A DNA stretch of 64,000 nucleotides from Sphingomonas sp. (GTDB lineage Bacteria > Pseudomonadota > Alphaproteobacteria > Sphingomonadales > Sphingomonadaceae), in the NCBI RefSeq assembly GCF_003248515.1, contig NZ_QFOB01000010.1, positions 141,677-205,676 of the forward strand, read 5' to 3'. Shown one piece after another: positions 49,537 through 58,029 of this stretch (position 1 is its first letter; the number at the start of each line of letters is the position of its first letter). The position numbers were made by a program, and so were the translations under genes. A model generated the notes under the pieces. It saw only the letters and a list, made by a program, of their open reading frames with translations, did no database searches and had not been told where the DNA came from.

Positions 49537-50091
49537 ATGGCCCGACTGCTCCTGTTCAACAAGCCCTTCGGGGTCTTGTCACAATTCACCGACCGCGGAT
49601 CGCCAACGGCTCGGTCGACATTGTCGGACTTCATCGCGGTGAAGGGCGTCTATCCCGCCGGGAGGCTCGACCGGGACAGTGAGGGCCTCCTGCTGTTATG
49701 CGATGACGGGCGGCTGCAGGCGCGCATCGCCGATCCGCGCTTCAAGCTGCCCAAGACCTACCTTGTGCAGGTCGAAGGCGATCCGCAGGAGCCGGAACTG
49801 GAGCGGTTGCGGCAGGGCGTCCTGCTCAAGGATGGCATGACCCTGCCGGCCGATGTTTCTCGCATCGACGCGCCGGACCTGTGGCCGCGCGATCCGCCGA
49901 TCCGCCAGCGCAAGGCCATCCCTGACAGCTGGCTGAGAATCACCATCCGCGAAGGGCGCAACCGGCAAGTGCGCCGGATGACCGCCGCGGTCGGGTTGCC
50001 AACCCTCAGGCTGGTGCGCTGGTCGATCGGCGACTGGACTGTCGCCGGGATCGCGCCGGGCCAATTCCAGGAGTTCGCTGACTTCAAATGA
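49537..50091 (+). CDS. rluE: 23S rRNA pseudouridine synthase (RluE/RsuA family)
   Basis: 184 residues. It lacks an S4 domain, like RluE, which makes pseudouridine 2457 in 23S rRNA. The active-site block is YPAGRLDRDSEGLLLL (catalytic Asp in GRLDRDS); LLFNKPFGVLSQF starts the protein and ITIREGRNRQVRRMTAAVGLPTLRL closes the catalytic core. It overlaps the rlmJ start by 4 bp. Housekeeping rRNA modification genes are unexpected in the middle of a carbohydrate locus, and TTG leucine codons are more frequent here than in the flanking genes. Confidence 0.92.
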   Translation: MARLLLFNKPFGVLSQFTDRGSPTARSTLSDFIAVKGVYPAGRLDRDSEGLLLLCDDGRLQARIADPRFKLPKTYLVQVEGDPQEPELERLRQGVLLKDGMTLPADVSRIDAPDLWPRDPPIRQRKAIPDSWLRITIREGRNRQVRRMTAAVGLPTLRLVRWSIGDWTVAGIAPGQFQEFADFK

Positions 50092-50918
50092 ATTATCGCC
50101 ATTCCTTCCACGCCGGCAACAGCGCCGATGTCGTGAAGCATAGCCTTCTGATCGCTCTCGTCCGGGCCTTGCAGCTCAAACCGGGCGCGCTGACCCTGAT
50201 CGATACCCATTCCGGTTGCGGGCTCTACGACCTTGACGGCGATCAGGCCCAGCGCACCGGCGAGGCCACACAGGGCGTGCTGCGGGCCATTGCCGACCCG
50301 AACCCTTTGCTGGACGACTATCGCGCCGCCGTAAAGGCGGTGAATGTGGGGGCCGAGCCGCATCTCTACCCCGGCTCTCCGCGCATTCTGGCGCAGCTTC
50401 TGCGTCCGCAGGACGTCCTGATCCTCAATGAAAAACATCCCGAGGACGCCATCGCCCTGCGCAGGGCGATGCGCGGCACACACGCCGCCGTGCATGAGCG
50501 CGACGCCTATGAGCTGTGGCTGGCGATGCTCCCGACCCGCACCGGACGCGGCTTGGTGGTGGTCGATCCTCCGTATGAGCAGACGGACGAACGCGCCCGC
50601 ATCACAGCCACCCTCGCCGCCGCTTACCGCAAATGGGCGCATGGCGTGACGGTGATCTGGTATCCGCTGAAAGACCGCGCCACGCATTCGCGGTGGAAGG
50701 ATCAGTTGCGCAAGCTCGGCATCCCCAAGTTCATGGGCGTGGAGCATTGGCTGTATGATGACGATCAGCCCGATTTGTACAACGGTGCAGGCCTTTTCAT
50801 CGTCAACCCGCCCTATGCCTTCACGCAGGCGCTGCCGCCTCTTTTGGAAGCCCTCCGCGCCGCACTGGCGCCGGAAGGGCACAGGGGCACGATCGCAGCC
50901 GATTGGTTGGACGACTAA
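50088..50918 (+). CDS. rlmJ: 23S rRNA (adenine(2030)-N(6))-methyltransferase
   Basis: 276 residues, matching RlmJ (YhiR). The start MNYRHSFHAGNSADVVKH is the family hallmark, followed by TLIDTHSGCGLYDLDGDQAQ for SAM binding and the methylase motif VVVDPPYEQ. YPLKDRATHSRW and GAGLFIVNPPYAF are conserved further along. It methylates A2030 of 23S rRNA during ribosome assembly. It is coupled to rluE by a 4-bp overlap and ends 35 bp before a convergent esterase gene. Confidence 0.95.
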   Translation: MNYRHSFHAGNSADVVKHSLLIALVRALQLKPGALTLIDTHSGCGLYDLDGDQAQRTGEATQGVLRAIADPNPLLDDYRAAVKAVNVGAEPHLYPGSPRILAQLLRPQDVLILNEKHPEDAIALRRAMRGTHAAVHERDAYELWLAMLPTRTGRGLVVVDPPYEQTDERARITATLAAAYRKWAHGVTVIWYPLKDRATHSRWKDQLRKLGIPKFMGVEHWLYDDDQPDLYNGAGLFIVNPPYAFTQALPPLLEALRAALAPEGHRGTIAADWLDD

Positions 50919-50953
50919 AATCGACCCACATCGCCCACGGAAGGGTGCAGCCC

Positions 50954-51784
50954 CTACAGAAAGCCCACCTGCCGCAGCCACGCCTCGCAAAGCTGCGGCC
51001 ACAGCGACACGGGCTTCCCCACAGCATCCAGCGCAAACCCGTGCGGCGCATCGCCGAACACATGCAGTTCCGCACTGCCCCCCGCCTCGCCCCACGCGCG
51101 ATGCAGGCGGAACGCATTCTCCACCGGCACCACCGGATCGTTGCCCGAATAGACGATAAAGACCGGCGGCGGCCCCGGCAGAAGCTGCGCGTCCGGCTGG
51201 AGCCGATCATACATCGCCTGCTTCTCGGCCGGCGGCAGCGGCGGCTTGTCGGCGATGATCTGGCGGCCGTTGGCGTTTGTGGAGATCGGGCCATAGCCGA
51301 TCACCATCACGTCCGGCCGATAGAAGCCCGGACCGGTCGCCGCGCCCCACTCCTCGGGATAGGCGGCCGCGAGACAGGCGCCGAGATGCCCGCCCGAGGA
51401 CAGGCCCACCACGCCCACCCCGGTCGCCCCGCCCGCGCGGATCATCCGCATCGCCTCGATCGCATCGTCCAGCGATGCGGAAGGGCCGTTCGCGGCATTG
51501 GGGAAACGATGGATCAGGACGTAAGCCCGATAGCCGAGCCCGTTCAGCCAGCGCGCGACCTGCACGCCCTCGCGCCCCGCCATCAGCGCGGTATAGCCCC
51601 CGCCCCCCAGCACCAGCATGGCCCGGCCATTGGGGCGGGCGGGCAGGAATCCCAGCAGCACCGGCCGCTGGACAGCCGTGACGACGGCCATATCCGGCGC
51701 GGCATCCGCATCATCGAGCGTGAAGCTCCCTTCCCCAGCCCCGTAAAGCGGCCAGACCGTATCCGCGCCCAGCATCGTCAGCAT
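50954..51784 (-). CDS. Alpha/beta hydrolase (carbohydrate esterase-like)
   Basis: 276 residues from the ATG at 51784; another ATG at 51775 is possible. There is no signal peptide, so it is probably cytoplasmic. AMLVLGGGGYTALMAGREG is the oxyanion-hole segment, VGVVGLSSGGHLGACLA holds the nucleophile (GLSSGG), VYSGNDPVVPVENA the Asp and FGDAPHGFALD the His. The pattern is that of bacterial acetylxylan-esterase-like proteins, here perhaps deacetylating imported oligosaccharides. It overlaps the upstream GH43 stop by 7 bp and is the last gene of the leftward rhamnose operon. Confidence 0.83.
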   Translation of the reverse strand: MLTMLGADTVWPLYGAGEGSFTLDDADAAPDMAVVTAVQRPVLLGFLPARPNGRAMLVLGGGGYTALMAGREGVQVARWLNGLGYRAYVLIHRFPNAANGPSASLDDAIEAMRMIRAGGATGVGVVGLSSGGHLGACLAAAYPEEWGAATGPGFYRPDVMVIGYGPISTNANGRQIIADKPPLPPAEKQAMYDRLQPDAQLLPGPPPVFIVYSGNDPVVPVENAFRLHRAWGEAGGSAELHVFGDAPHGFALDAVGKPVSLWPQLCEAWLRQVGFL

Positions 51785-52842
51785 CCTGGCGTGGCGCCGT
51801 CGAACGAGCTGTGGCCGGCCACGCACGGATGCGTCGGATAGGCCTCGCCATCCAGTTCGGTCGCCTCGCGCACCACGCTCAGCCGATCGCCCTCGTCGCG
51901 CATCTCGTAAAGCTTGCCCAATGCATTGGCAAAGGGGCGATGGAGGATCATCATCAGCCTGCCGTCGAACGCCCTGAACAGCATGCCGTGGCCGCTGTCG
52001 CGCTGAACGAGCGGGCCGAGCTGCTCCCATGGCCCCTCGATGCTGCCGCTCTTCGAGCGCGCCTGCGCCTCGACATAGCCCTTTGCGCCATAGCTGGACC
52101 ACAGCATCAGCAGGGCGCCCGTCTTCGTGCGATAGAGTTCCGGGCCATCGGTCACATAGACGGTGTCGCCCTGCGGCTGCTTCTGCCCCACCACCCACGG
52201 CCCCTCGCTCGCCTTGAACAGGGTGAGCGGACTTCCGGCGATCGCCAGATCGTCGGCCAGGGGGGCCGCCTCCATCGTGCCGCCCACCGTCTGCCACCAT
52301 TCGTGCGCATAGACGATCCAGGGCTTGCCCTGCGGATCGACATAGAGGCTGCCGTCCAGCGTCATCCTGTCCTTCGGCACGATCGGCTCGCCATCGCGCA
52401 CCAGTCTGTAAGGGCCATCCACCGTATCGGAGACGGCGAGCACGGTTCCGCGCCGATAGGTTTCGCGCGGACCGACCTGGCCCGTCACCGCCCTGCTGTT
52501 GTGAAAGGTGGTGAAGAGATACCATTTCCCCTTCCACCGATGCACTTCGGGCGCCCATGCGCCGGCATCCGCCCAGGTGCCTTCCGGCAACACAAAGGCG
52601 AGCTTCGGCCTGGTCCAGTGCTTCAGGTCGCGGCTGGCATAGACCATCGTGCCCAGCCGATGATCCCCTGTCATCGGCGCCTCGTTGCGCGTGAAGAGAT
52701 AATAGGTTCGGCTGGCCTCATCGGCGACGATCCACGGATCGTGCAGGTGCATGTCCGTCATTACCAGAGGCGCATCGAGCGCTGCCGGCGCGCGCCGGGA
52801 TGAAGCGGGCGCGGAGAAAAGGGAGGCCACCGCCAAGGCCAT
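51778..52842 (-). CDS. GH43 family glycoside hydrolase, exported
   Basis: 354 residues from the ATG at 52842 (AGGAGG site). A signal peptide (MALAVASLFSAPASS) is followed by a five-bladed propeller: MHLHDPWIVADEASRTYYLF with the catalytic Asp in HDPWI, AWAPEVHRWKGKWYLFTTFH, MTLDGSLYVDPQGKPWIVYAHEW (core shown), then TDGPELYRTKTGALLMLWSS with Glu in DGPEL, and SGHGMLFRAFDGRLMMILHRP. These are the positions of the GH43 arabinanase/xylosidase triad. Side chains of rhamnogalacturonan I are the likely substrate. It is 125 bp after rhaT in the same operon. Confidence 0.87.
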   Translation of the reverse strand: MALAVASLFSAPASSRRAPAALDAPLVMTDMHLHDPWIVADEASRTYYLFTRNEAPMTGDHRLGTMVYASRDLKHWTRPKLAFVLPEGTWADAGAWAPEVHRWKGKWYLFTTFHNSRAVTGQVGPRETYRRGTVLAVSDTVDGPYRLVRDGEPIVPKDRMTLDGSLYVDPQGKPWIVYAHEWWQTVGGTMEAAPLADDLAIAGSPLTLFKASEGPWVVGQKQPQGDTVYVTDGPELYRTKTGALLMLWSSYGAKGYVEAQARSKSGSIEGPWEQLGPLVQRDSGHGMLFRAFDGRLMMILHRPFANALGKLYEMRDEGDRLSVVREATELDGEAYPTHPCVAGHSSFDGATPGC

Positions 52843-52967
52843 CAGCGCCCTCCTGGCCAGCCCCGCGCCCCGCTTCTTCCAAACGGGCCGGTGTCCGGGG
52901 CTTCGGACGAACCGCTTGTCGCCCCGGGCGCCCGCATTCGCGGAGGCTAGGCGGAACGACCCGTGCC

Positions 52968-54044
52968 TCACGCGCCGGTCGCCAGCGCCAGCTTGTTGCC
53001 ATATCCGATCACGACCGTCGCGATGATGAGCATCGCGATGCCGCCCCACACGATCGCCTTCACCTTGGGGCCGGCATCCTTCCATTCGCGGAAGGCGAAG
53101 CCCCAGCAGGTGCCGAAAATGATGATGCTGGCCATGTGCAGCGTCCAGCTGGAGAAGCCCAGCCGACCCATCTGGCTTTCGCCCATCGTGTAGAAGAAGA
53201 ACTGGAAATACCAGGTGGTGCCCGCCAGCGCGCTGAACAGGAAGTTGGGCAGCAAGGGCGGCCGCGCCCCGCCATTTCGCGTCCGGCCCAGCCATTCGCC
53301 CGCCGTGCGGTTCTTCAGGATCAGGAACGCGCACCATATGCCGTTGGTGATGAGGCCGCCGAACATCACGAGGCACAATACCGGCAGGCCCGTCCACAGC
53401 GGCCCCGTCCCCGCCGCCGCCGACAGAGCCTTGATCGGCTCGCCCGCCGCCAGTCCGAACGCGAAGCAGGCGGACATGATCCCCGCGAAGATGGCGACGA
53501 CGATGCCCTTCCTGAAATCGAACTCCGCGACTGCAGCCTGCTTCTGCTCGGGCGTGAGCATCGCATCCTTCTTCGCCCCCGCCACCGCGACGATCACGAT
53601 GCCCACGAGGGTGAGGAACAGGCCGAGCAGCACGATATTGCCGGAGGTGGTCGCCAGCAGCTTTTCGTGAAAATCACCCTGGAAGAGCGGCGGGATCAAG
53701 GTGCCGAACACCGTGCACAGCCCGAGCACCACCGCCATGCCCAGCGACAGCCCCAGATAGCGCATGACGAGGCCGTAACCGAGCCCGCCAAAGCCCCACA
53801 GGAGGCCGAAGAAGACCGGCCAATATTTCGCGGCGCCCGGCGCGCGGCCCAGCACGCCCAGCAGATCCTGCGTCTGCAGGCTTGCGAAGAACCAGGGGGC
53901 GATCAGCCAGCTGAAGATTCCGCCGGTCAGCCAGTAAATCTCCCACGACCATCGCTTCACGCCCTTGTACGGCACGTAGAAGCTGGCCGAGGCGAGGCCC
54001 CCCAGCCAGTGATAGAGGACACCGATCAGAGGATTGGGTGTCAT
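52968..54044 (-). CDS. rhaT: L-rhamnose/proton symporter
   Basis: 358 residues, ten membrane segments, with the characteristic RhaT N-terminus: GVLYHWLGGLASASFYVPYKG and VKRWSWEIYWLTGGIFSWL, then GLGYGLVMRYLGLSLGMAV and GTLIPPLFQGDF. NGGARPPLLPNFLFSALAGT and the FYTMGESQMG stretch are also typical. It brings L-rhamnose released in the periplasm into the cell with a proton. It overlaps the lactonase stop by 4 bp in the rhmD operon. Confidence 0.94.
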   Translation of the reverse strand: MTPNPLIGVLYHWLGGLASASFYVPYKGVKRWSWEIYWLTGGIFSWLIAPWFFASLQTQDLLGVLGRAPGAAKYWPVFFGLLWGFGGLGYGLVMRYLGLSLGMAVVLGLCTVFGTLIPPLFQGDFHEKLLATTSGNIVLLGLFLTLVGIVIVAVAGAKKDAMLTPEQKQAAVAEFDFRKGIVVAIFAGIMSACFAFGLAAGEPIKALSAAAGTGPLWTGLPVLCLVMFGGLITNGIWCAFLILKNRTAGEWLGRTRNGGARPPLLPNFLFSALAGTTWYFQFFFYTMGESQMGRLGFSSWTLHMASIIIFGTCWGFAFREWKDAGPKVKAIVWGGIAMLIIATVVIGYGNKLALATGA

Positions 54045-54949
54045 AGCTCCAGCCCCAGGCGATAGATGCGGTTGGCGTTGCGGCCGAACAGGCCACGCTG
54101 TTCGTCCTCGGAGAAAGGCGCCGCGATGGCGTGATAGGCTTCCAGATAGCGATCGAGCGGCGCGAACAATTTGTCGGTCGGGCTGTCGCTGGCGAACAGG
54201 CAGCGATCCGTGCCGAACATGTCGATCGCCTCCAGCAGGAAGGGCTTCACGCTCTCCGCAGTCCAGTCGCGATAGATGAAACCCAGCCCCGAAAGCTTGA
54301 TCGCCACATGGGGGATGGCCGCAAGCGCGCGCAGGCCATAGCGCCAGCGCGTCACGCCCTCGCGATCGGTCGTCACCGGCATGCCGATATGGTTGATGAT
54401 GACGGGCACTTCGGCATGCCGCTCGATCAGCGGCGCCAGCCCCGCCATCTGCCCGGCATAGCATTGCAGATCGAAGGACAGGCCATATTTGCCGAGCAGG
54501 CCGAAGCCCGCCCACCATTGATCGTCCTGCGTCACGTCATGGGGCGTATAGGTGCGCAGCGGATTGGTGTGCCAGTTCACGATCTGGCGGATGCCGCGGA
54601 CGCGCGGATGCGCGGCCTGTCGCTCCAGCAGGGCCTCCACGGCCGGATCATGCAGCGGCGCGAAGGCGACGATCGCATCGGGGAGGCCGTGCGCCTCGCC
54701 CTGCGCTTCCAGCCATTTTGTTTCGGCGAGCGCCTGATCGGGATCCGCCCCCGCATCGATGTGAACCGCGCCCACCACGTTCCACTTCGCCATGTCGGCC
54801 CGGTAATCGGCGACGCTGTAATTGTGCGCGATCGCCTCCACGCTGCCGTTCGGCCCATCGCTGCCGAACGGGGGCGTGAGCCACGGGTAGCGGATATGCC
54901 CCAGATCCCACAGGTGGATATGCGCATCGACGAAGGGGATCTGGGCCAT
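54041..54949 (-). CDS. L-rhamnono-1,4-lactonase candidate (amidohydrolase)
   Basis: 302 residues from the ATG at 54949. Amidohydrolase-2 family: metal motif FVDAHIHLWDLG at the N-terminus, GAVHIDAGADP, VRGIRQIVNWH, VIINHIGMP and the late CLFASDSPTDKLF with the metal Asp. Family members include sugar lactonases (L-fucono- and L-rhamnonolactone). Flanked by RhaT and the other L-rhamnose enzymes it would hydrolyse L-rhamnono-gamma-lactone, made by the rhamnose dehydrogenase encoded at 58895, to L-rhamnonate (LRA2 step). Substrate is inferred from the pathway. Confidence 0.85.
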   Translation of the reverse strand: MAQIPFVDAHIHLWDLGHIRYPWLTPPFGSDGPNGSVEAIAHNYSVADYRADMAKWNVVGAVHIDAGADPDQALAETKWLEAQGEAHGLPDAIVAFAPLHDPAVEALLERQAAHPRVRGIRQIVNWHTNPLRTYTPHDVTQDDQWWAGFGLLGKYGLSFDLQCYAGQMAGLAPLIERHAEVPVIINHIGMPVTTDREGVTRWRYGLRALAAIPHVAIKLSGLGFIYRDWTAESVKPFLLEAIDMFGTDRCLFASDSPTDKLFAPLDRYLEAYHAIAAPFSEDEQRGLFGRNANRIYRLGLEL

Positions 54950-55022
54950 CGGCCTCTCCAGTTGGGGCCGCGCCGGCTCTTCGGCCGGTCGCGGCATGGT
55001 TTGGATCAGAAGACGGTTCGGA

Positions 55023-55772
55023 TCAGAAGGTCGTGCGCCCGCCCGACGTGTCGAACGTCGAGGCGGTGGTGAAGCTGCACTCCTCGGATGACATGAAGCA
55101 CACCATCGCGGCGGATTCATGCACTTCGCCCAGACGCCCCATCGGGATCTTGGAGCGCATATAATCCACCTGGCTCTGCGGCAGCTGCGCCAGGATCGGG
55201 CTTTCGAACGTGGCCGGCGTCAGCGCATTGGCGATCACGCCCTTTTCGGCCAGTTCCTTGCCCAGGCTCTTGGTGAGGCCGATCACGCCCGCTTTCGTGG
55301 CCGAATAGGCACTGGCGTTCGGATTGCCTTCCTTGCCCGCGACCGACGCGACATTGACGATCCGGCCATAGCCGTTCGCCAGCATGAAGGGCACCACTTC
55401 GCGGCAGCAGTAGAACAACCCGTTCAGGTTGATGTCCACGACGCGCTTCCAGCTGTCGATCGGATATTCGTGCACGGGGGCGGTGGCGCCGGTGATCCCC
55501 GCCGAGTTGACGAGGATGTCGATCCTGCCCAGCGCCTCGGCGCTCGCCTTGGCGGCGGCGGCAACGGCGGCCTGATCGGATACGTCGAGCGCCACGACAT
55601 CCGTCGCCCCCACCTCCGCCTTGGCGGCGGCGAGTGCATCGGCGTTCAGATCCCAGAGAACGACCTTGCCACCCTCCGCCACGATCCGCGCGGCGGTCGC
55701 CTTGCCAAGGCCCGACGCGCCACCGGTGACGATCGCGCAGCGCCCCTCGAAACGGCCGGCATAGGCAGTCAT
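55023..55772 (-). CDS. 2-Keto-3-deoxy-L-rhamnonate dehydrogenase candidate (SDR)
   Basis: 249 residues from the ATG at 55772. Classical SDR: IVTGGASGLGKATAARI binds the dinucleotide, and the acidic VVLWDLNADAL indicates NAD. NSAGI, the catalytic Ser in VNVASVAGKEG and YSATKAG are in place. In the Sphingomonas L-rhamnose route an SDR (LRA5) oxidises 2-keto-3-deoxy-L-rhamnonate to the 2,4-diketo acid. Position between the lactonase and the FAH-type hydrolase fits exactly. It overlaps the FAH gene by 4 bp. Confidence 0.87.
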   Translation of the reverse strand: MTAYAGRFEGRCAIVTGGASGLGKATAARIVAEGGKVVLWDLNADALAAAKAEVGATDVVALDVSDQAAVAAAAKASAEALGRIDILVNSAGITGATAPVHEYPIDSWKRVVDINLNGLFYCCREVVPFMLANGYGRIVNVASVAGKEGNPNASAYSATKAGVIGLTKSLGKELAEKGVIANALTPATFESPILAQLPQSQVDYMRSKIPMGRLGEVHESAAMVCFMSSEECSFTTASTFDTSGGRTTF

Positions 55773-56626
55773 GCGATCACCTCGTCGCCCAGGTGGCGCC
55801 ACTCGACGACCTTCTGCTTCTGGGTGCCGAGCTTGGCGATGCCCAGTTCCATCACGTCGCCGGCCTTCAGATAGATGGCCTCGGGCTTCTTGCCCTCGCC
55901 CACGCCCGGCGGCGTGCCGGTGATGATGAGATCGCCCGGATAGAGCGTGATATATTCGCTCACATAAGAGATGATCTGCTTGAGATCGAAGATCATCGTG
56001 CGGGTATTACCGGTCTGCATCCGCGTGCCGTTCACGTCGAGATACATGTCCAGATCCTGCGCGTCGCCCACTTCGTCCGGCGTCACGAACCAGGGGCCGA
56101 CCGGGCAGAAGGTGTCATGGCCCTTGCCCTTGCTCCACTGGCTGCCGCGCTGCTTCTGGTTGAAGCGTTCGGATACGTCGTTGGCGAGGACATAGCCCGC
56201 CACTTTGTCCAGCGCCTCTTCCTCCGGAACGTAGCGGCAGGTCTTGCCGATGATCGCGCCCAGTTCGACTTCCCAGTCGCCATGGGTCGATCCCTTGGGC
56301 AGGATCACGTCGTCATTCGGGCCGGAAAGGCTGGAAAGCGCCTTCATGAACATCATCGGCTCGGTCGGGATCGGCAGGTTCGATTCGATCGCGTGATCGC
56401 GATAGTTGAGGCCGATCGCCACGATCTTGCCGATGCCCTTGAACGGCACGCCATAGCGGGGCTCACCCTCGACGAGCGGCAGCGACGCCGCATCGGCGGC
56501 CCGCGCCTGCGCGATCGTCTCGATCGTGATGTCGGCGACGATGCCGGAAAGATCACGGATGGCGCCATTGTCGTCGACAAGGCCAGGCTTTTCCTGACCC
56601 ATCGGGCCAAAGCGGCAGAGCTTCAT
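55769..56626 (-). CDS. 2,4-Diketo-3-deoxy-L-rhamnonate hydrolase candidate (FAH family)
   Basis: 285 residues from the ATG at 56626. Fumarylacetoacetase fold: AIGLNYRDHAIESN, PTEPMMFMKALSSLSGPND region, DWEVELGAIIGKTCRYV with two metal Glu residues and GYVLANDVSERF with the metal Asp, then LYPGDLIITGTPPGVGEGKKP. In the Sphingomonas pathway this enzyme (LRA6) cleaves 2,4-diketo-3-deoxy-L-rhamnonate to pyruvate and L-lactate. It lies 16 bp after rhmD. The L-lactate product matches the lutABC genes at the right end of the window. Confidence 0.9.
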   Translation of the reverse strand: MKLCRFGPMGQEKPGLVDDNGAIRDLSGIVADITIETIAQARAADAASLPLVEGEPRYGVPFKGIGKIVAIGLNYRDHAIESNLPIPTEPMMFMKALSSLSGPNDDVILPKGSTHGDWEVELGAIIGKTCRYVPEEEALDKVAGYVLANDVSERFNQKQRGSQWSKGKGHDTFCPVGPWFVTPDEVGDAQDLDMYLDVNGTRMQTGNTRTMIFDLKQIISYVSEYITLYPGDLIITGTPPGVGEGKKPEAIYLKAGDVMELGIAKLGTQKQKVVEWRHLGDEVIA

Positions 56627-56642
56627 GAGGTTGGTCTCTCGA

Positions 56643-57836
56643 TCAGTGGGTGTAAGGACGGTGCATCGCGATGTCGCGATTGAGCTCGACGCCGAAGCCC
56701 GGCGCATCCAGCGCGCTGGCCTTCAGGCGGCCATTCTGGGGAACCGGTTCGCCGATCAGCTGCGGATGGAACATCGGCACCACCTCGGTCGGCCCCGGAT
56801 GCATCATCAGGAATTCGGCGAACGGCGAATTGTGGCGCGTGATGACGAAATGATAGCTGTAGACGGAAGAGCCGTGCGGCACGACCATCTTGCCCGCCGC
56901 ATCGGCCATCGCGCTGATCTTGAGCAGTTCGGTCACGCCGCCGCACCAGCCCACGTCGGGCTGGATGATGTCGCAGCAATCCATCTCCATCAGCATGCGG
57001 AAGCCCCAGCGGGTCGCCTCATGCTCGCCGGTCGTCACCAGCATGCCCTTGGGCACGTTGCGCTTCAGCGCGGCATAGCCCCAATAATCGTCGGGGCTGA
57101 TCGCCTCCTCGATCCACTTGAGGCCCAGCTCGTGCGCGGCGATGGCGAGGCGGGTGGCATAATCCACGTCCAGTGCCATCCAGCAATCCCACATCAGCCA
57201 GAAATCCGGGCCGACGCGCTCGCGCATCTCGGCCAGTTCGGCGATGTTCTTGTGCAGGCCCTCAATGCCTTCGGCCGGCCCATGGTGCAGCGCCATCTTG
57301 CCGCCGATGAAGCCGAATTCCTTGGCCAGATCGGGCCGCGCGCCGGTGGCGTAGAACTGGAGTTCGTCGCGCACGGCGCCGCCCAGCATGTGATAGACAG
57401 GCTCCTGTCGCAGCTTGCCGAGAAGATCCCACAGCGCGAGGTCGACGCCGGAAATGGCGTTCACGACGATGCCCTTGCGCCCATAATATTGGGTCGAGAA
57501 GTACATCTGATCCCAGATCTTCTCATATTCGGTCGGGCTGCGGCCCTCGAGAAAGCGGGACAGATGCTTCTCGACGATGAAGGCGGCCGGCTCGCCGCCG
57601 GTCGTCACCGCGAAGCCGACCGTGCCGTCCTCCGCCTCGATCTCCACGACGAGCGTACCCAGCACGTTGATGCCGAAGCTCTGACGCGACTGGCGATATT
57701 CGGGATATTTCGACATCGGCGTGGCGATGTGATTGTCGATCCAGTGGCCTTCGCCCTGATCGTGATAATCCGCACCGCCTCCGCGCACGGTGAATGCGCG
57801 GACATGTTTGATCTTGGGCAACGAAACGATCGCCAC
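56643..57836 (-). CDS. rhmD: L-rhamnonate dehydratase
   Basis: 397 residues, enolase superfamily. The protein follows RhmD closely: YHDQGEGHWIDNHIATPM, YPEYRQSRQSFGINVLGTLV, GGAVRDELQFYATGARPDLAKEFGFIGGKM (in conserved parts), DFWLMWDCWMALDV with the first metal Asp, KWIEEAISPDDYWGY, VTTGEHEATRWGF, IIQPDVGWCGG and VVPHGSSVYSYHFV, where the catalytic His is. It dehydrates L-rhamnonate to 2-keto-3-deoxy-L-rhamnonate. It heads a seven-gene leftward operon and faces the iclR gene; a 13-bp perfect dyad lies 37 bp before its start. Confidence 0.95.
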   Translation of the reverse strand: MAIVSLPKIKHVRAFTVRGGGADYHDQGEGHWIDNHIATPMSKYPEYRQSRQSFGINVLGTLVVEIEAEDGTVGFAVTTGGEPAAFIVEKHLSRFLEGRSPTEYEKIWDQMYFSTQYYGRKGIVVNAISGVDLALWDLLGKLRQEPVYHMLGGAVRDELQFYATGARPDLAKEFGFIGGKMALHHGPAEGIEGLHKNIAELAEMRERVGPDFWLMWDCWMALDVDYATRLAIAAHELGLKWIEEAISPDDYWGYAALKRNVPKGMLVTTGEHEATRWGFRMLMEMDCCDIIQPDVGWCGGVTELLKISAMADAAGKMVVPHGSSVYSYHFVITRHNSPFAEFLMMHPGPTEVVPMFHPQLIGEPVPQNGRLKASALDAPGFGVELNRDIAMHRPYTH

Positions 57837-57872
57837 AGTCGATAACTCCTAAGCTTCGAGCTCCGCGAAATG

Positions 57873-57885
57873 TCCACATTGTGGA
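57873..57885. promoter_or_regulatory. Palindromic operator before rhmD
   Basis: TCCACATTGTGGA is a perfect dyad about its central T. With flanks it reads GTCCA-CATTG-TGGAA, one change from TYYCA-N5-TGRRA. A weaker look-alike, TGCCA-TCATG-TGCCG, is at 57902-57916. Confidence 0.6.
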
Positions 57886-57991
57886 ATTGCGCGACACTCC
57901 ATGCCATCATGTGCCGTCAGACGGCTGGAAATGGACCGAATTTTACGTTTTGAAGCGACCGCGCGGGTCGTCAGCCCCTCCGGCTTGGCTG

Positions 57992-58021
57992 TTTACATTG
58001 TCTCACTTTATGGGATAGGAT
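57992..58021 (+). promoter_or_regulatory. iclR promoter
   Basis: TTTACA (57992-57997) and TAGGAT (58016-58021) are 18 nt apart, ending 8 bp before the iclR start codon. The spacer is largely occupied by the dyad at 58001-58015, which implies autorepression; the very short leader makes the exact start uncertain. Confidence 0.45.
58001..58015. promoter_or_regulatory. Candidate locus operator before iclR
   Basis: TCTCACTTTATGGGA fits TYYCA-N5-TGRRA exactly and lies between the -35 and -10 of the iclR promoter. Confidence 0.5.
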
Positions 58022-58029
58022 GTTATTAG

